From Lewinellaceae bacterium (GTDB lineage: Bacteria; Bacteroidota; Bacteroidia; Chitinophagales; Saprospiraceae), in the NCBI GenBank assembly GCA_020636355.1, contig JACJYB010000006.1, positions 1 to 64,000 of the forward strand: 64,000 bases of DNA, written 5' to 3'. Each line of letters starts with the position of its first letter. Position 1 is the stretch's first letter. Shown here one piece after another: positions 53,246 through 63,902 of the stretch. A model generated the notes under the pieces. The model saw only the letters and a list, made by a program, of their open reading frames with translations. It had not been told where the DNA came from and searched no databases. A program made the translations under genes and the position numbers.

Positions 53246-56047
53246 ATGAATGGTAAATCTTTACATTGGTTCATCCCAATGCTGCTAATGTTTGTCTCGG
53301 GCTTCTCGATGAATTCCCTGCAGGCACAGACGGTGGCTCTTTCCGGTACGGTTATCGACAGTGTGACTTCCGAGCCGCTGATCGGAGCTCATGTCGTCCT
53401 GCGCAGCCGGACCGATTCATTATCCACGGTGACCGAAGCCGACGGAAGTTTTAACTTCAAGGTGAAACCTGGTTTTTACCGCCTGGCAATCTCATACCTT
53501 GGCTACGGCGTCCTGCGGCAAGGAATACGGGTGCAGGAAAGCATGACATTACCCAATCTAAAGATGCAACTGGAAGCAGAAATGCTCGATCAGATTGAAG
53601 TGACCGACCGTGCCGTCCGGGCTACTCAAAAGGGAGATACCACTGCTTTCCGGGCGAATGCTTACAAAACCAATTCCGACGCGAGTACGGAGGAACTGGT
53701 GCGTAAAATGCCTGGTATTACCGTGCAGAACGGTGAAGTACAGGCGCAAGGTGAAAAAGTACAGAAGGTACTGGTTGACGGACGTGAGTTCTTCGGTAAT
53801 GATGCCAATGCTGCCCTGCGGAACCTGCCAGCTGAAGTTGTAGATCAGATCCAGGTATTTGATGATAAAACGGAGCAAGCAAAATTTTCCGGTGTGGACG
53901 ACGGCGAAACCATAAAAACGATCAATATCGTAACGCGCGCTGACAAGCGGAATGGCCAGTTTGGACGCCTTTATGCAGGCTATGGTGACCAGGAAAAATA
54001 TCAAGCGGGCGCTCAGGTCAATTTTTTTAACAAGAACCGCCGCATATCCATTCTGGGGATGTCCAACAACATCAACATCCAGAACTTCAGTAGCGAAGAC
54101 ATCATCGGGTTTACCGGTTCATCGGGAGGCCGAGGGCGCGGCCGGGACGGCGACAGCTTTATCGTGGGACAACAAAATGGCATCACCACCACCCATGCGC
54201 TCGGGTTAAATTATTCTGACAAATGGGGAGAAAAGGTTGAGGTAACCGCCAGCTATTTTGTTAATTCCAGCAATAATCTGGCCCTGCAATCCCAGCAAAG
54301 AGACTACGCCAGCATCGGCGAGACAAACCAGATCTATGATGAAGACAGCCGACAGGATCGACTAGGCACCAACCACCGTTTTAACATGCGGATGGAATAT
54401 AAAATGAACGATAGAACATCCATCCTGTGGCGTCCCCGAGTCAGCTACCAGACACAAAATGAGACCGAAGCCTCCCAGGGTTTTAATTCTACTGCACTTG
54501 CCATTAATAATAGCACCGACCTGCTCAATACCAACCTCAATCATGGTCTTAATCTGGATAACAGCATCTTATTGCGCAGACGACTGGAGAAACCAGGGCG
54601 TACCTTCTCGGTGGAACTAAAAAATAATTACAACAATCGCAATGGCGATGAGACCCGCTATGCTCTGAATAATTTTTATACCCCTGATCAGTATTCCGAT
54701 ACATTGGACCAGGTCACGGACCTTTACATTCACGGATGGGAAGTAGGAACCGAGGTTGATTACACCGAACCGCTGGGTAAAAAAGGAAGCTTACAAATTG
54801 AATACGAATATGCTTACAATTGGGATGATGCGGACCAGCGGACCTTTGATGTATTGGATGAACAGGGAAGGTTAAGCAGTCCTATTGCTTCCCTGTCCAG
54901 CACGCTTACCAATAACATCTCTTCGCATGAAATAGGCCTCCGGTACCGTTTGCGGGGAGAGAAGACCAACTTAACCCTGGGCAACAGCCTGCAAACGATC
55001 CAAATGGATGCCGATCAGGTCTATCCGGAACCTTTTGCTTTCAAGAAAAACTTTGTCAACTGGTTGCCAAATGTCTTCCTGAGGATCCAGCAAACCAAAC
55101 AAAATTATTTCTTTATGGGTTACCGCACTTACGTGCGCACACCCACGGCCAACCAGCTGCAGGAAGTGGTAGACAATTCCAATCCCCTCCTGGTCAGTAT
55201 TGGGAACAGTGCTTTAAATCCCTATTACTCGCATCGGGTTTTTCTGCGTTATTCCAATACGCAGGTTGAAAAATCCACGGTTTTTTATGCCTTGCTCAAT
55301 GCCAATTTTAGTAAAAATTATATAGCCCGCAGTACTCAGTTCATCACCCGTGACACCATCGTGGGCGGAGAATACCCCCTCTCTCCGGGAACACAACTAT
55401 CCCAATCGGTAAACCTGAGCGGATATATGAATCTCAATGGATTTGTCACGTATGGATTACCCGTGGATTTCCTAAAGTCCAACCTGAACTTCAATGTGGG
55501 CGGTGATTACTTACGTCAGCCAGGACTGATCAATGGCATTAAGAATTATTCTAATACGTATTCGTCCAAAATAGGACTGGTACTCGCTTCCAACATCAGT
55601 GAAAAAATCGACTTTACCTTATCCTCCAGCTCGTCCCTTAACTGGGTCCGTAATACTGCTCAAATATCGCTGGACAACCGGTATCTGAATCAGATCAATC
55701 AGGCAGGCATGGTGTGGACCTTTCTGCCCGGCTGGGTTTTCCGGCAGGATGTGACCAATCAATTCTACCGGGGGCTCGGCGGTGAATTTGATATCAATTT
55801 CTGGCTCTGGAATATGAGTCTGGGCAAGAAATTCCTGAAAAACAACCGGGGTGAACTCAAACTCAGCGTTTTTGATCTATTGGGACAAAACAATAGCATC
55901 AGCAGAACCATCACCGAAACCTACGTCCAGGATCTGCAAACGAATGTCCTGCAACGGTATTTCCTGTTGAGTTTCGTTTATACGCTCCGCAGCTTCGGCA
56001 CACCTCCAGCGCAACCGGAACGGAGGCCCGGGGACTGGCGGCACTAA
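53246..56047 (+). CDS. Outer-membrane beta-barrel protein with carboxypeptidase-like domain
   Basis: This 933-residue protein has a signal peptide (...FSMNSLQAQTV). A carboxypeptidase-regulatory-like domain spans about 29-110 (LSGTVIDSVTSEPLIGAHVVLRSR), then a plug-like region (VRKMPGITVQNGEVQAQGEKVQKVLVDGR...), then about 650 residues of alternating aromatic beta-strands, as in the OMP_b-brl_3 family. It resembles a TonB-dependent receptor without a clear TonB box. Role unknown, perhaps nutrient uptake or efflux. Its last 4 bp overlap the convergent MATE gene. Confidence 0.88.
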   Translation: MNGKSLHWFIPMLLMFVSGFSMNSLQAQTVALSGTVIDSVTSEPLIGAHVVLRSRTDSLSTVTEADGSFNFKVKPGFYRLAISYLGYGVLRQGIRVQESMTLPNLKMQLEAEMLDQIEVTDRAVRATQKGDTTAFRANAYKTNSDASTEELVRKMPGITVQNGEVQAQGEKVQKVLVDGREFFGNDANAALRNLPAEVVDQIQVFDDKTEQAKFSGVDDGETIKTINIVTRADKRNGQFGRLYAGYGDQEKYQAGAQVNFFNKNRRISILGMSNNINIQNFSSEDIIGFTGSSGGRGRGRDGDSFIVGQQNGITTTHALGLNYSDKWGEKVEVTASYFVNSSNNLALQSQQRDYASIGETNQIYDEDSRQDRLGTNHRFNMRMEYKMNDRTSILWRPRVSYQTQNETEASQGFNSTALAINNSTDLLNTNLNHGLNLDNSILLRRRLEKPGRTFSVELKNNYNNRNGDETRYALNNFYTPDQYSDTLDQVTDLYIHGWEVGTEVDYTEPLGKKGSLQIEYEYAYNWDDADQRTFDVLDEQGRLSSPIASLSSTLTNNISSHEIGLRYRLRGEKTNLTLGNSLQTIQMDADQVYPEPFAFKKNFVNWLPNVFLRIQQTKQNYFFMGYRTYVRTPTANQLQEVVDNSNPLLVSIGNSALNPYYSHRVFLRYSNTQVEKSTVFYALLNANFSKNYIARSTQFITRDTIVGGEYPLSPGTQLSQSVNLSGYMNLNGFVTYGLPVDFLKSNLNFNVGGDYLRQPGLINGIKNYSNTYSSKIGLVLASNISEKIDFTLSSSSSLNWVRNTAQISLDNRYLNQINQAGMVWTFLPGWVFRQDVTNQFYRGLGGEFDINFWLWNMSLGKKFLKNNRGELKLSVFDLLGQNNSISRTITETYVQDLQTNVLQRYFLLSFVYTLRSFGTPPAQPERRPGDWRH

Positions 56048-57363
56048 TCTGGAAGTTCTGACATCCGGCTCCCTTGCCGGAAATAAACAATGGACTGAAA
56101 CGCTCCGCGGGCAAACATAAATATCAGGAATGCCAGCCAGAGGCCCCAGCTATACTGTTTAAGCCACCATTGATGCAACATCAAAAAAAGCAGCAAAGCC
56201 AATACCATGGTATTCCGCATAGCCCGGGAAGCGGTCAATCCGATGAAAATGCCATCCCAAATGTAACTGGCAAAACTGATCAAGGGCAATGCGGCCATCC
56301 ACAGGAGCCAGTCCCGACCGGCTGCCAATACCTCCTCCTGGTCCGTGTAGATCCTGAAAATCAATGTTCCACCCAACCCGAACAACAGCGCAAACCCTAA
56401 CGCAACAACCCCACCCCACAGGAATGAGAGCCGGATGACCCGCTGCAAGGAAGGCCGGTCGCTCGCTCCGAAATATTTACCAACCAGGCTCTCCGCAGCA
56501 AATGCAAACCCGTCTACAGCATAAGATAGCCAGTTGAGCAGTTGCAATAGGATGACATTAACCGCTAACAAAATGGGATCCAGATGGGCCGACTGCGCAT
56601 AAAAATAGGCGAAGGCGAATGTGAGACAGACCGTGCGGATAAACAAGTTGCCATTGATGCGCAAGAAGCCGGAAAAAGCCGGCCAGTAAATCAAATCGCT
56701 CAGCCTGAAGTGCAATTGCCTGAACCCGTATCGGGATATCAGTAAGGCTACAGCCAGAATGACACCCAGATATTGCGCCAGCAGCGTGCCCCAGGCTACA
56801 CCCCGAATAGCCCATCCACCGTAATGGACCAGGGCATAGCTCAATACCATATTCACCAGATTGATAAAGATGGTAATGATCAATGGGTAGATAGCATTCT
56901 GCATCCCAAAATACCAACCAAGTAAGGCATAGCTGATCAGGGTTGCCGGCGCGGCCCAGATACGTATGTAAAAATATTGACTGACCAGTCCAACCTGATC
57001 CTCTGGCACCTGCAATCCCAGTAAGCCCGCTTTTAGGAGCATCTGCTGCATCAGAACGACCAGCAAAGCCAAGGTCAAAGCAATTAATAAGGACCTTCCA
57101 AGAACCAGGCGGATCGCTTGTCCATCCCCTGATCCATATGCCTGTGCGGTCATTCCGGTTGTTCCCATCCGCAGGAAACCAAAATTCCAATAAACGAAAT
57201 TAAAGAGCATCGATGCCAAGCCGACCGCTCCGATATGATCCGCTGACAACCTGCCCATCAATGCCGTATCCACGGTAGATAATAGCGGTACCGAAATATT
57301 GCTGATGATGTTGGGCACCGCAAGCCGCATTATTTCCCGATTGATGGATCCTTCTTTCAACAC
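56044..57363 (-). CDS. MATE-family efflux transporter
   Basis: This 439-residue protein has about twelve membrane helices. The N-terminal 'NREIMRLAVPNIISNISVPLLSTVDTALMGRL' and the later 'GFAFAAESLVGKYFGA' are the two related half-motifs of MATE/DinF-type multidrug exporters. It would export organic cations using Na+ or H+ gradients. The gene is transcribed toward, and overlaps by 4 bp, the end of the outer-membrane protein gene. Confidence 0.9.
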   Translation of the reverse strand: MLKEGSINREIMRLAVPNIISNISVPLLSTVDTALMGRLSADHIGAVGLASMLFNFVYWNFGFLRMGTTGMTAQAYGSGDGQAIRLVLGRSLLIALTLALLVVLMQQMLLKAGLLGLQVPEDQVGLVSQYFYIRIWAAPATLISYALLGWYFGMQNAIYPLIITIFINLVNMVLSYALVHYGGWAIRGVAWGTLLAQYLGVILAVALLISRYGFRQLHFRLSDLIYWPAFSGFLRINGNLFIRTVCLTFAFAYFYAQSAHLDPILLAVNVILLQLLNWLSYAVDGFAFAAESLVGKYFGASDRPSLQRVIRLSFLWGGVVALGFALLFGLGGTLIFRIYTDQEEVLAAGRDWLLWMAALPLISFASYIWDGIFIGLTASRAMRNTMVLALLLFLMLHQWWLKQYSWGLWLAFLIFMFARGAFQSIVYFRQGSRMSELPD

Positions 57364-57489
57364 AAATAGATTACTTATTTCCAGAACCTACTGCGGAATC
57401 AACACTTGTTTCCGGCTTACCTATTATGGCTGTAACCAGACGCTAAATTCCCTCGGCAGCTAAACTTATCAACTTAATCACACATATGT

Positions 57490-57497
57490 TACCTTTG
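57490..57497 (+). promoter_or_regulatory. Bacteroidota -7 box (TACCTTTG) before the double ligase gene
   Basis: TACCTTTG is an exact TAnnTTTG match. It predicts a transcript start near 57504, after the ATG at 57486, and so favours translation from the ATG at 57579. The -33 box is not clear. Confidence 0.55.
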
Positions 57498-57578
57498 TGC
57501 AATAGAATGTCCTGCCGGAGGGTTAATATTGCAAACATCCAAAATCCTTCGGAGCCGATTTTAGCTGAGAATCATTAT

Positions 57579-60284
57579 ATGATACGCATTGGAATATTAT
57601 TTGGCGGACCTTCCCGAGAAAGGGAGATAGCTTTTGCCGGAGGCCGCACGGTCTACGACAACCTCAATAAATCCATCTTCGAGCCCGTGCCGATATTCAT
57701 CGATTCCTGGCGAAACTGGATCCTGTTGGATTGGACCTATATCTACAAAGGCAGCATCCGGGACTTCTATCCTCCGATCAACGAATTACCGCCATCTCCT
57801 CACGGATTCCAGATCTATAGTGAAAGTTTGGGTGAACCGTCCACGGTGGATTGGGACCGGGTAATCCAGCGTGTAGGCCGCCGTATCAGTCCAATGGATG
57901 CAAGAGAACTGATTGACTTTGCCTTTCTGGCGCTTCATGGAGAATACGGCGAAGACGGACAGATCCAGGGATTGCTTGAATCTTTGGAGATCCCATACAG
58001 TGGAAGCGGAGTACGTGCCTGTGCGATCGGCATGGATAAAGTGTTCCAAAAACAGTTGATGCAACAGGGCGGGTTTAATGTAAAGCCTTTCTTCGCGATC
58101 CAGCACGATCACTGGCACTACGGCAGTCACTACGGCTGGTATCAGCAGGCCGTAAATAAAGTAGGTTTCCCACTGGTGGTACGGCCGGCTAACCAGGGCA
58201 GCTCCATTGGCGTTTCCATAGTCCAGGAAAATGATCTTGATTTGTTTCGTGCCGCGGTGGATCGTGCTTTTTTCCGCATGACCGTGACCCAGGAAGAATG
58301 GGAGCCTCTGAGCCAGGAGGAACGGGTAAGGTTTATCCAGGACCTATCCGACATCAGGAGTGGTCTGGGATATCCCCTTAAAGTGAAAGATACCTGGATC
58401 CATCATCCGGAGGAATTACTCAAAACCCTGAACGACCTGCTGGGAAAAGAAGGCACCCGTCTGGTGAACCTGGAATCTTACTGGTCCGAACAGGAGGTGG
58501 TCATCGAGCAGTTTATTGCCGGCAAAGAATTTTCCTGCATCGTCATCCGCAATGATGACGGATCGCCGGTTGCTTTGCCTCCCACGGAGATCATTAAGGG
58601 CTCAGAAGTATTTGACTACCGTTCAAAATATTTGCCAGGCTTGTCGCGGAAGGAAACTCCGATCGATTTACCGGCTGCAACCATCCAGATCATCCGGGAA
58701 CATTGTGAATCGCTTTACCGGTACTTTCAGTTTAACACCTATGCCAGGATCGACGGCTTTATTGAACCGGACGGCACCATCTTGCTGAATGACCCGAATA
58801 CAACCTCGGGAATGCTGCCTTCCAGCTTCTTTTTTCACCAGGCCGCAGAAATCGGGATGAACCCATCCCAGTTCCTTACGTTCATCATTCGTGCATCACT
58901 GGCGGAGCGGCTAAAGCATTGTCTGCATCCTCCGGCATACCGAACATGGATCTCAAAGCTGGATGAAGCTATTCTGGACTTGCGGAAGGATGTCAATCAC
59001 AAGAAAAAAATTGCAGTCATCTTCGGAGGCTATTCTTTTGAAAGGCACATCTCGGTGGAGAGTGGCCGAAATGTATTTGAGAAGCTGTCCAGTTCCGACA
59101 AATATGAGCCTACACCTGTTTTCTTAATGGGCGATGACGAGCAGCATACCTTGTACCAAATACCGATCAATTTGCTGCTTAAAGATAATGCGGATGACAT
59201 TCGCGAACGCATCGAGGAATACCTGCAAGCGCCGGAATCCTGGCATCATCCGGTCATTGACCAGATCCGTGAGGCCTGTGGGGGTCTTATTGATACCTAT
59301 ACCAGCGAGCACACCGTATTTGTGCCCCGGCCACTCAGCTACGATCAGCTGGCCAAAGAATTTGATGCGGTGTTTATTGCACTGCATGGAAGGCCCGGTG
59401 AGGATGGTACGGTACAGCGCAATCTTGACCGCTACCAGGTCCCTTACAATGGTTCCGGCTACGAATCCTCCCAGATCACTATCAATAAATACGAAACACT
59501 GGAGAGGCTTCGCCAGGCAGGATTTAAAACTGCCGACCAGCAACTGGTAGCCCGGGATGCATGGATGAAGGATTCCGTTAGTGTGGAAGGACAACTGAAG
59601 GCCCGTTTCGGATTCCCAATGGTTATTAAACCGGTTGATGATGGCTGTAGTTCAGCCGTCAAGGTCATCCGTGATCAGGAGCAACTGACCCATTACTTGC
59701 GGATGCTCTTCCGGGATACGGAAAACCTGGATCTGGAAAGCGCACGAGTTTTGAAATTAAAACCCAAAGAAGAATTTCCCAGAAAAAATCAGGCCCTGGT
59801 GGAGACCCTGATTGGCCCTGAAGGCGCATCTCATTTTATGGAGATCACCGGCGGCATGGTCACTCATTATGCGCAGGATGGTATCCGTTTTGAAGTATTT
59901 GAACCTTCCGAAGCGCTTTCCGGCGGAGAGGTCTTATCCCTGGAGGAAAAATTCCTGGCCGGAGAAGGTCAGAACATAACTCCTGCCCGTTTTGCACCAG
60001 ACCAGGAACATTATGACCGGATCGCCCGGCAAGTGAAAAACGACCTGGAACGGGCCGCACGCCTATTGGGGGTTGAAGGTTATGCACGGATCGATGCTTT
60101 TGTTCGTATTTTTCCGGACGATCGCGTTGAAACGATTATAATTGAGGTCAATTCTTTACCCGGCATGACCCCCGCCACCTGTATCTTTCATCAAAGTGCC
60201 CTGAACGGGTACAAGCCTTATGAATTCATCGATCAAATTCTAGAGTACGCATTCCATGGCCAAAAAGTCGCAACCATCCGATAA
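57579..60284 (+). CDS. Double D-alanine-D-alanine-ligase-like fusion protein
   Basis: The product has 901 residues from the ATG at 57579 (MIRIGILFGGPSRERE); the frame begins at 57486. Two complete ATP-grasp ligase copies are fused. Copy 1 (about 1-480) has LHGEYGEDG and NQGSSIG but ends in NDPNTTSGM in place of the usual EVNT-PG. Copy 2 (about 490-901, KIAVIFGGYSFERHISVESG) has LHGRPGEDG and EVNSLPGMT but a changed active-site loop (DDGCSSAV). Each half thus lacks a different key motif, so the halves may share function or one may be regulatory. Its end overlaps the PASTA-protein gene by 29 bp, linking it to peptidoglycan. Confidence 0.85.
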   Translation: MIRIGILFGGPSREREIAFAGGRTVYDNLNKSIFEPVPIFIDSWRNWILLDWTYIYKGSIRDFYPPINELPPSPHGFQIYSESLGEPSTVDWDRVIQRVGRRISPMDARELIDFAFLALHGEYGEDGQIQGLLESLEIPYSGSGVRACAIGMDKVFQKQLMQQGGFNVKPFFAIQHDHWHYGSHYGWYQQAVNKVGFPLVVRPANQGSSIGVSIVQENDLDLFRAAVDRAFFRMTVTQEEWEPLSQEERVRFIQDLSDIRSGLGYPLKVKDTWIHHPEELLKTLNDLLGKEGTRLVNLESYWSEQEVVIEQFIAGKEFSCIVIRNDDGSPVALPPTEIIKGSEVFDYRSKYLPGLSRKETPIDLPAATIQIIREHCESLYRYFQFNTYARIDGFIEPDGTILLNDPNTTSGMLPSSFFFHQAAEIGMNPSQFLTFIIRASLAERLKHCLHPPAYRTWISKLDEAILDLRKDVNHKKKIAVIFGGYSFERHISVESGRNVFEKLSSSDKYEPTPVFLMGDDEQHTLYQIPINLLLKDNADDIRERIEEYLQAPESWHHPVIDQIREACGGLIDTYTSEHTVFVPRPLSYDQLAKEFDAVFIALHGRPGEDGTVQRNLDRYQVPYNGSGYESSQITINKYETLERLRQAGFKTADQQLVARDAWMKDSVSVEGQLKARFGFPMVIKPVDDGCSSAVKVIRDQEQLTHYLRMLFRDTENLDLESARVLKLKPKEEFPRKNQALVETLIGPEGASHFMEITGGMVTHYAQDGIRFEVFEPSEALSGGEVLSLEEKFLAGEGQNITPARFAPDQEHYDRIARQVKNDLERAARLLGVEGYARIDAFVRIFPDDRVETIIIEVNSLPGMTPATCIFHQSALNGYKPYEFIDQILEYAFHGQKVATIR

Positions 60285-61128
60285 CGGTTCAAATAATTTT
60301 CAGTCCCTCTGGGCCATTATGTCCAGCCGCTCCTGCCTGAAGCAATTGGGTTTGATAATTGCTTTTTTGTTAGGTATGCTCTTGCTGGTATTTGGCTGGC
60401 TTAAGATCTATACCCGCCATGGACAGAAACTCGAGCTTCCTGACTACACGGAGATGAGTCTGCTGGATGCGAAAAAAGATGCCAAACGACGGGATTTCGA
60501 AATCGTGGTCGCCGATTCCGTTCACATTGTTGAAAAGCCGGGTGGCATCATCCTTCAGCAAAATCCGGTCGCACATTCTTTGGTTAAAAAAGACCGCAAA
60601 GTCTACGTCACTGTTACAAAGTACAAGCCGGATAAAATTAACCTGGAGGACCTTGGCAAGCTTTATGGAAATGCTTTTAATTCCATTCAGGATATGCTAA
60701 AAGGATACCATATCCAGGCCAGCATCCGCGACTATCGCTACGATCCATTCGGAGAAAACATCATCCTGGAGGTATGGTATAATGGGCAGGTGATCGTAAA
60801 CAAAGAAGGCGTGCGCGCAAATACACAGATCGATAAAGGCGGCACCCTCGAGTTTATTCTGAGCAAATCCAATGATGCAGTGGTTAAAACCCCTAAACTG
60901 GTGTGCCTTACCTATGCGGAGTCGATCTTCATTACCAAAGGCTATCAGCTTGCTTTAAAAATGGATAAGGAATACGAATATGCGCCGGAAGATCTGGACA
61001 ATGCATATGTGTACAAGCAGTATCCGAGCCCGGACAGCCGTATCCTCATGGGTGATACGGTGATCGTTTATCTGACTACCGTAAAACCGGAAGATTGTGA
61101 TCAGGGCTTCATCCAGGAAGAACAATAG
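60256..61128 (+). CDS. PASTA-domain membrane protein
   Basis: The product has 290 residues. One membrane helix is near residues 32-50 (LGLIIAFLLGMLLLVFGW). Residues about 55-120 form a PASTA unit (LPDYTEMSLLDAKKDAKRRDFEIVV...ILQQNPVAHSLVKKDRKVYVTV), and two more PASTA-like units follow to about residue 275 (KLVCLTYAESIFITKGY). PASTA domains bind muropeptides or beta-lactam-like ligands. There is no kinase domain. The start overlaps the ligase-fusion gene, so the two are translationally coupled and probably cooperate in cell-wall assembly. Confidence 0.87.
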   Translation: MAKKSQPSDNGSNNFQSLWAIMSSRSCLKQLGLIIAFLLGMLLLVFGWLKIYTRHGQKLELPDYTEMSLLDAKKDAKRRDFEIVVADSVHIVEKPGGIILQQNPVAHSLVKKDRKVYVTVTKYKPDKINLEDLGKLYGNAFNSIQDMLKGYHIQASIRDYRYDPFGENIILEVWYNGQVIVNKEGVRANTQIDKGGTLEFILSKSNDAVVKTPKLVCLTYAESIFITKGYQLALKMDKEYEYAPEDLDNAYVYKQYPSPDSRILMGDTVIVYLTTVKPEDCDQGFIQEEQ

Positions 61129-61321
61129 TCCGTCAACAACCCAGGAAAAGGATCCTCAAGTCACCCTGTAGCTTAATTACTCGCTTTCATGCAGGATTGT
61201 GGGCGGACACATCCCTGAGTCAACAGGCATAAGCCCAATATTCGTGCTTTTACCGACTGCGATGCTAGCAAATCCGGTACTTTTCGATTAATTTTAATTG
61301 GACCTCATAAAATAGCTGGCT

Positions 61322-61699
61322 ATGGCAGGCATCATTGGATTAGGCAAATACCTTTTTATTATTCCCATGCTGGTATTCGGCATCCTCCACCTCATGAATG
61401 CCAGGGAAATGGCCGGGATGGCTCCTTTTGGAGGCCAGCTGATGGTTTACGTGTCGGGAATCGGGCTTCTGGCCGCCGCACTTAGTGTGATCATTGGAAA
61501 ATACGATAAACTGGCTTGTACTCTCCTTGCCCTGATGTTGCTCATCTTCGCCCTGACCATCCACCTTCCAAATCTGCTTAATGCAGATGACCCGGCGATA
61601 CAAGCCGCGTCCATGGGTAATTTCCTGAAGGACATTGGCCTGACCGGAGGAGCCCTGATGGCCGCCAAACTAGCCAAGGACGATGCGGTAATCGGATAA
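61322..61699 (+). CDS. DoxX-like small membrane protein
   Basis: This 125-residue protein has four membrane helices (about 6-25, 40-58, 65-83, 100-118). The loop 'YVSGIGLLAAALSVIIGKYDKLACTLLALML' and the overall length match the DoxX family. Such proteins are found in membrane redox or sulfur pathways; the function here is open. It is a single gene between the PASTA protein and TruA. Confidence 0.7.
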   Translation: MAGIIGLGKYLFIIPMLVFGILHLMNAREMAGMAPFGGQLMVYVSGIGLLAAALSVIIGKYDKLACTLLALMLLIFALTIHLPNLLNADDPAIQAASMGNFLKDIGLTGGALMAAKLAKDDAVIG

Positions 61700-61753
61700 A
61701 ATTTCCTTGCATTCGCCCAATTTCATCGACCTTAGCGCTATAAGCGATGCATT

Positions 61754-62512
61754 TTGCGCTATTTTATAGACTTATCATACAACGGACATGCTTATGTTGG
61801 CTGGCAACGCCAGCCGAATGGGGTATCGATTCAGGAAGTATTGGAAGATACCATTGCACTGATGCTGCAGGAACCGGTGCAAATTACCGGGTGTGGCAGG
61901 ACCGACAGTGGTGTACATGCCCGTCATTATATAGCTCATCTGGATCTTCAGGGCGACCTCCCGGATCGCATGATACAGCGCCTTAACCGGATGCTTCCCC
62001 ACGATATAGTTCTTCACCAGATCTATCAGGTGGCTGAGGATGCCCATGCGCGTTTCGATGCGACCCGTCGGAGCTACCGGTATTATTTATCGTTGGGTAA
62101 AGATCCTTTCAGTCCCCATATGGCCTGGCATTACCCGCATACGCATCTGGTCGACACAATACACATGCAGGAGGCTGCTGCCCTGCTGTTAAACTACCAC
62201 GATTATGCGCCTTTCGTTAAATCCAACCACGATGCGGAGACCACCCTGTGTGACCTTTATAGCAGTAACTGGACGTTTGAAGATGAACAATGGATCTATC
62301 ACGTCGAAGCCAACCGGTTCTTACGGGGAATGGTCCGCCTGATCGTCGGCATGTGTCTGGAGGTTGGTCAGGGCAAATTACCAATGGAAGAGGTGATCGC
62401 CAGTTTTAACGAAAAAAGGCAAGTGAGCCGGGCTTGGAGTGTACCTCCGGATGGACTGTATCTGGACCGTATCGACTATCCGCACCGGACCTCCTGGAAG
62501 GTTATCCACTAG
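61754..62512 (+). CDS. truA: tRNA pseudouridine(38-40) synthase TruA
   Basis: The product has 252 residues starting at TTG (MRYFIDLSYNGHAYVGWQRQ); no in-frame ATG is close upstream. The catalytic Asp51 lies in GCGRTDSGVHA. The later 'SYRYYLSLGKDPF' and 'ANRFLRGMVRLIVGMCLEVG' blocks are typical for TruA. It converts uridines 38-40 of the tRNA anticodon arm to pseudouridine. It ends 4 bp before the convergent glyA gene. Confidence 0.93.
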   Translation: MRYFIDLSYNGHAYVGWQRQPNGVSIQEVLEDTIALMLQEPVQITGCGRTDSGVHARHYIAHLDLQGDLPDRMIQRLNRMLPHDIVLHQIYQVAEDAHARFDATRRSYRYYLSLGKDPFSPHMAWHYPHTHLVDTIHMQEAAALLLNYHDYAPFVKSNHDAETTLCDLYSSNWTFEDEQWIYHVEANRFLRGMVRLIVGMCLEVGQGKLPMEEVIASFNEKRQVSRAWSVPPDGLYLDRIDYPHRTSWKVIH

Positions 62513-62516
62513 GTAC

Positions 62517-63806
62517 TTAAGCAGGTACCGCTATCTTCATATCCGGATACAGAGGGAATCCTTCCATGAAATCTTTAACTTCCGCGCGGATGCCACTTAA
62601 TTTGCTTTCGTTCTCGGGATGCCGCACCACCTCATCGATCCAATCCACCAGGCGGGCACAGGCAGCTTCATCCAATCCACGTGTGGTAACTGCTGCCGAC
62701 CCAACACGAATTCCGGAGGTAATGAACGGACTCTCCGTATCAAACGGAACCATGTTTTTGTTTACCGTAATACCAGCCAATCCAAGGGCTTCCTCAATTT
62801 GTTTTCCGGTAACGCCTTTATTGCGCAGATCGATCAGCATGAGATGATTGTCCGTTCCGCCGGAAATAATCTGATATCCTTTTTCCAGAAAAGCCTGTGC
62901 CATGCCTTGCGCATTACGGATCACCTGACTGGCATACGAGCGAAACTCCGGTTGTAAGGCTTCCCCGAAAGCTACTGCCTTGGCAGCGATAACATGCTCA
63001 AGAGGACCTCCCTGCATCCCGGGAAACACCCCGGAATTTAGGACTGCATTCATCTTTATCGGTTTCCCTTTGGTGGTTGTTCTACCCCATGGGTTATCAA
63101 AATTCTCGCCCATCAGGATCAGTCCGCCCCGAGGACCACGCAAGGTCTTATGTGTGGTGGTGCTCACGATGTGGCAATGGGGCATTGGATCGTTTAAGAG
63201 CTTTGCGGCGATCAACCCGGCCGGGTGAGCTATGTCTGCCAGCAGCAATGCACCTACTTCATCGGCGATAGCACGGAATGAGGCATAATCCCAATCCCGG
63301 GCATAAGCAGAAGCTCCGCAAACGATCAACTTTGGTTGTTCTTTTAGGGCAATAGCACGAACCTTATTCATGTCGATCCGGCCGGTAGCCTTCTCAACAC
63401 CGTAGAATACCGGGCGATAAACCTTACCGCTGTAATTCACCGGTGAACCATGGGACAGGTGACCTCCATGGGACAAATCAAACCCAAGGATGGTATCTCC
63501 GGGCTGTAAGACCGCAAGAAATACAGCGGCATTCGCCTGAGCACCCGAATGTGGCTGGACATTCGCATAAACGGCGCCAAACAACTCCTTGGCCCGCTCA
63601 ATGGCAATATCTTCGATCTGATCGACCACTTCACAGCCGCCGTAGTAGCGCTTCCCGGGGTAGCCTTCCGCATATTTATTGGTCAGGCAAGTACCCATGG
63701 CCTGCATGACCTGCACGCTGGTAAAGTTTTCGGAAGCGATGAGCTCTACGCCCTCCTGCTGCCGCTGCAGCTCCTGGTTGATCAGATTGAAGATGGTCGT
63801 GTCCAC
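62517..63806 (-). CDS. glyA: Serine hydroxymethyltransferase
   Basis: The product has 429 residues. The PLP-binding lysine is Lys220 in [15 protein letters not shown]. The N-terminal '[13 protein letters not shown]', '[13 protein letters not shown]' and 'QPHSGAQAN' motifs and the substrate-binding regions are complete. It converts serine and tetrahydrofolate to glycine and 5,10-methylene-tetrahydrofolate. It is convergent with truA and is preceded by 96 bp containing the end of another gene on the same strand. Confidence 0.95.
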   Translation of the reverse strand: MDTTIFNLINQELQRQQEGVELIASENFTSVQVMQAMGTCLTNKYAEGYPGKRYYGGCEVVDQIEDIAIERAKELFGAVYANVQPHSGAQANAAVFLAVLQPGDTILGFDLSHGGHLSHGSPVNYSGKVYRPVFYGVEKATGRIDMNKVRAIALKEQPKLIVCGASAYARDWDYASFRAIADEVGALLLADIAHPAGLIAAKLLNDPMPHCHIVSTTTHKTLRGPRGGLILMGENFDNPWGRTTTKGKPIKMNAVLNSGVFPGMQGGPLEHVIAAKAVAFGEALQPEFRSYASQVIRNAQGMAQAFLEKGYQIISGGTDNHLMLIDLRNKGVTGKQIEEALGLAGITVNKNMVPFDTESPFITSGIRVGSAAVTTRGLDEAACARLVDWIDEVVRHPENESKLSGIRAEVKDFMEGFPLYPDMKIAVPA

Positions 63807-63902
63807 TGATTTTAGCTATTTGATCGGCAAAAATAGGTTTGACCTGTGAATAAACCAATGAATGGCCCGACAAATACCTGTCCAGCCGGTGGACAAATCC
63901 AT

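Noticed and set aside
56558..57190. A 210-codon minus-strand open frame in another phase
   Set aside because: It overlaps the MATE gene out of phase and has no membrane-protein or other family signature.
57486..57578. Start of the double-ligase gene at the ATG at 57486
   Set aside because: A -7 box at 57490-57497 places the transcript start after this ATG, and the ligase fold begins at 57579.
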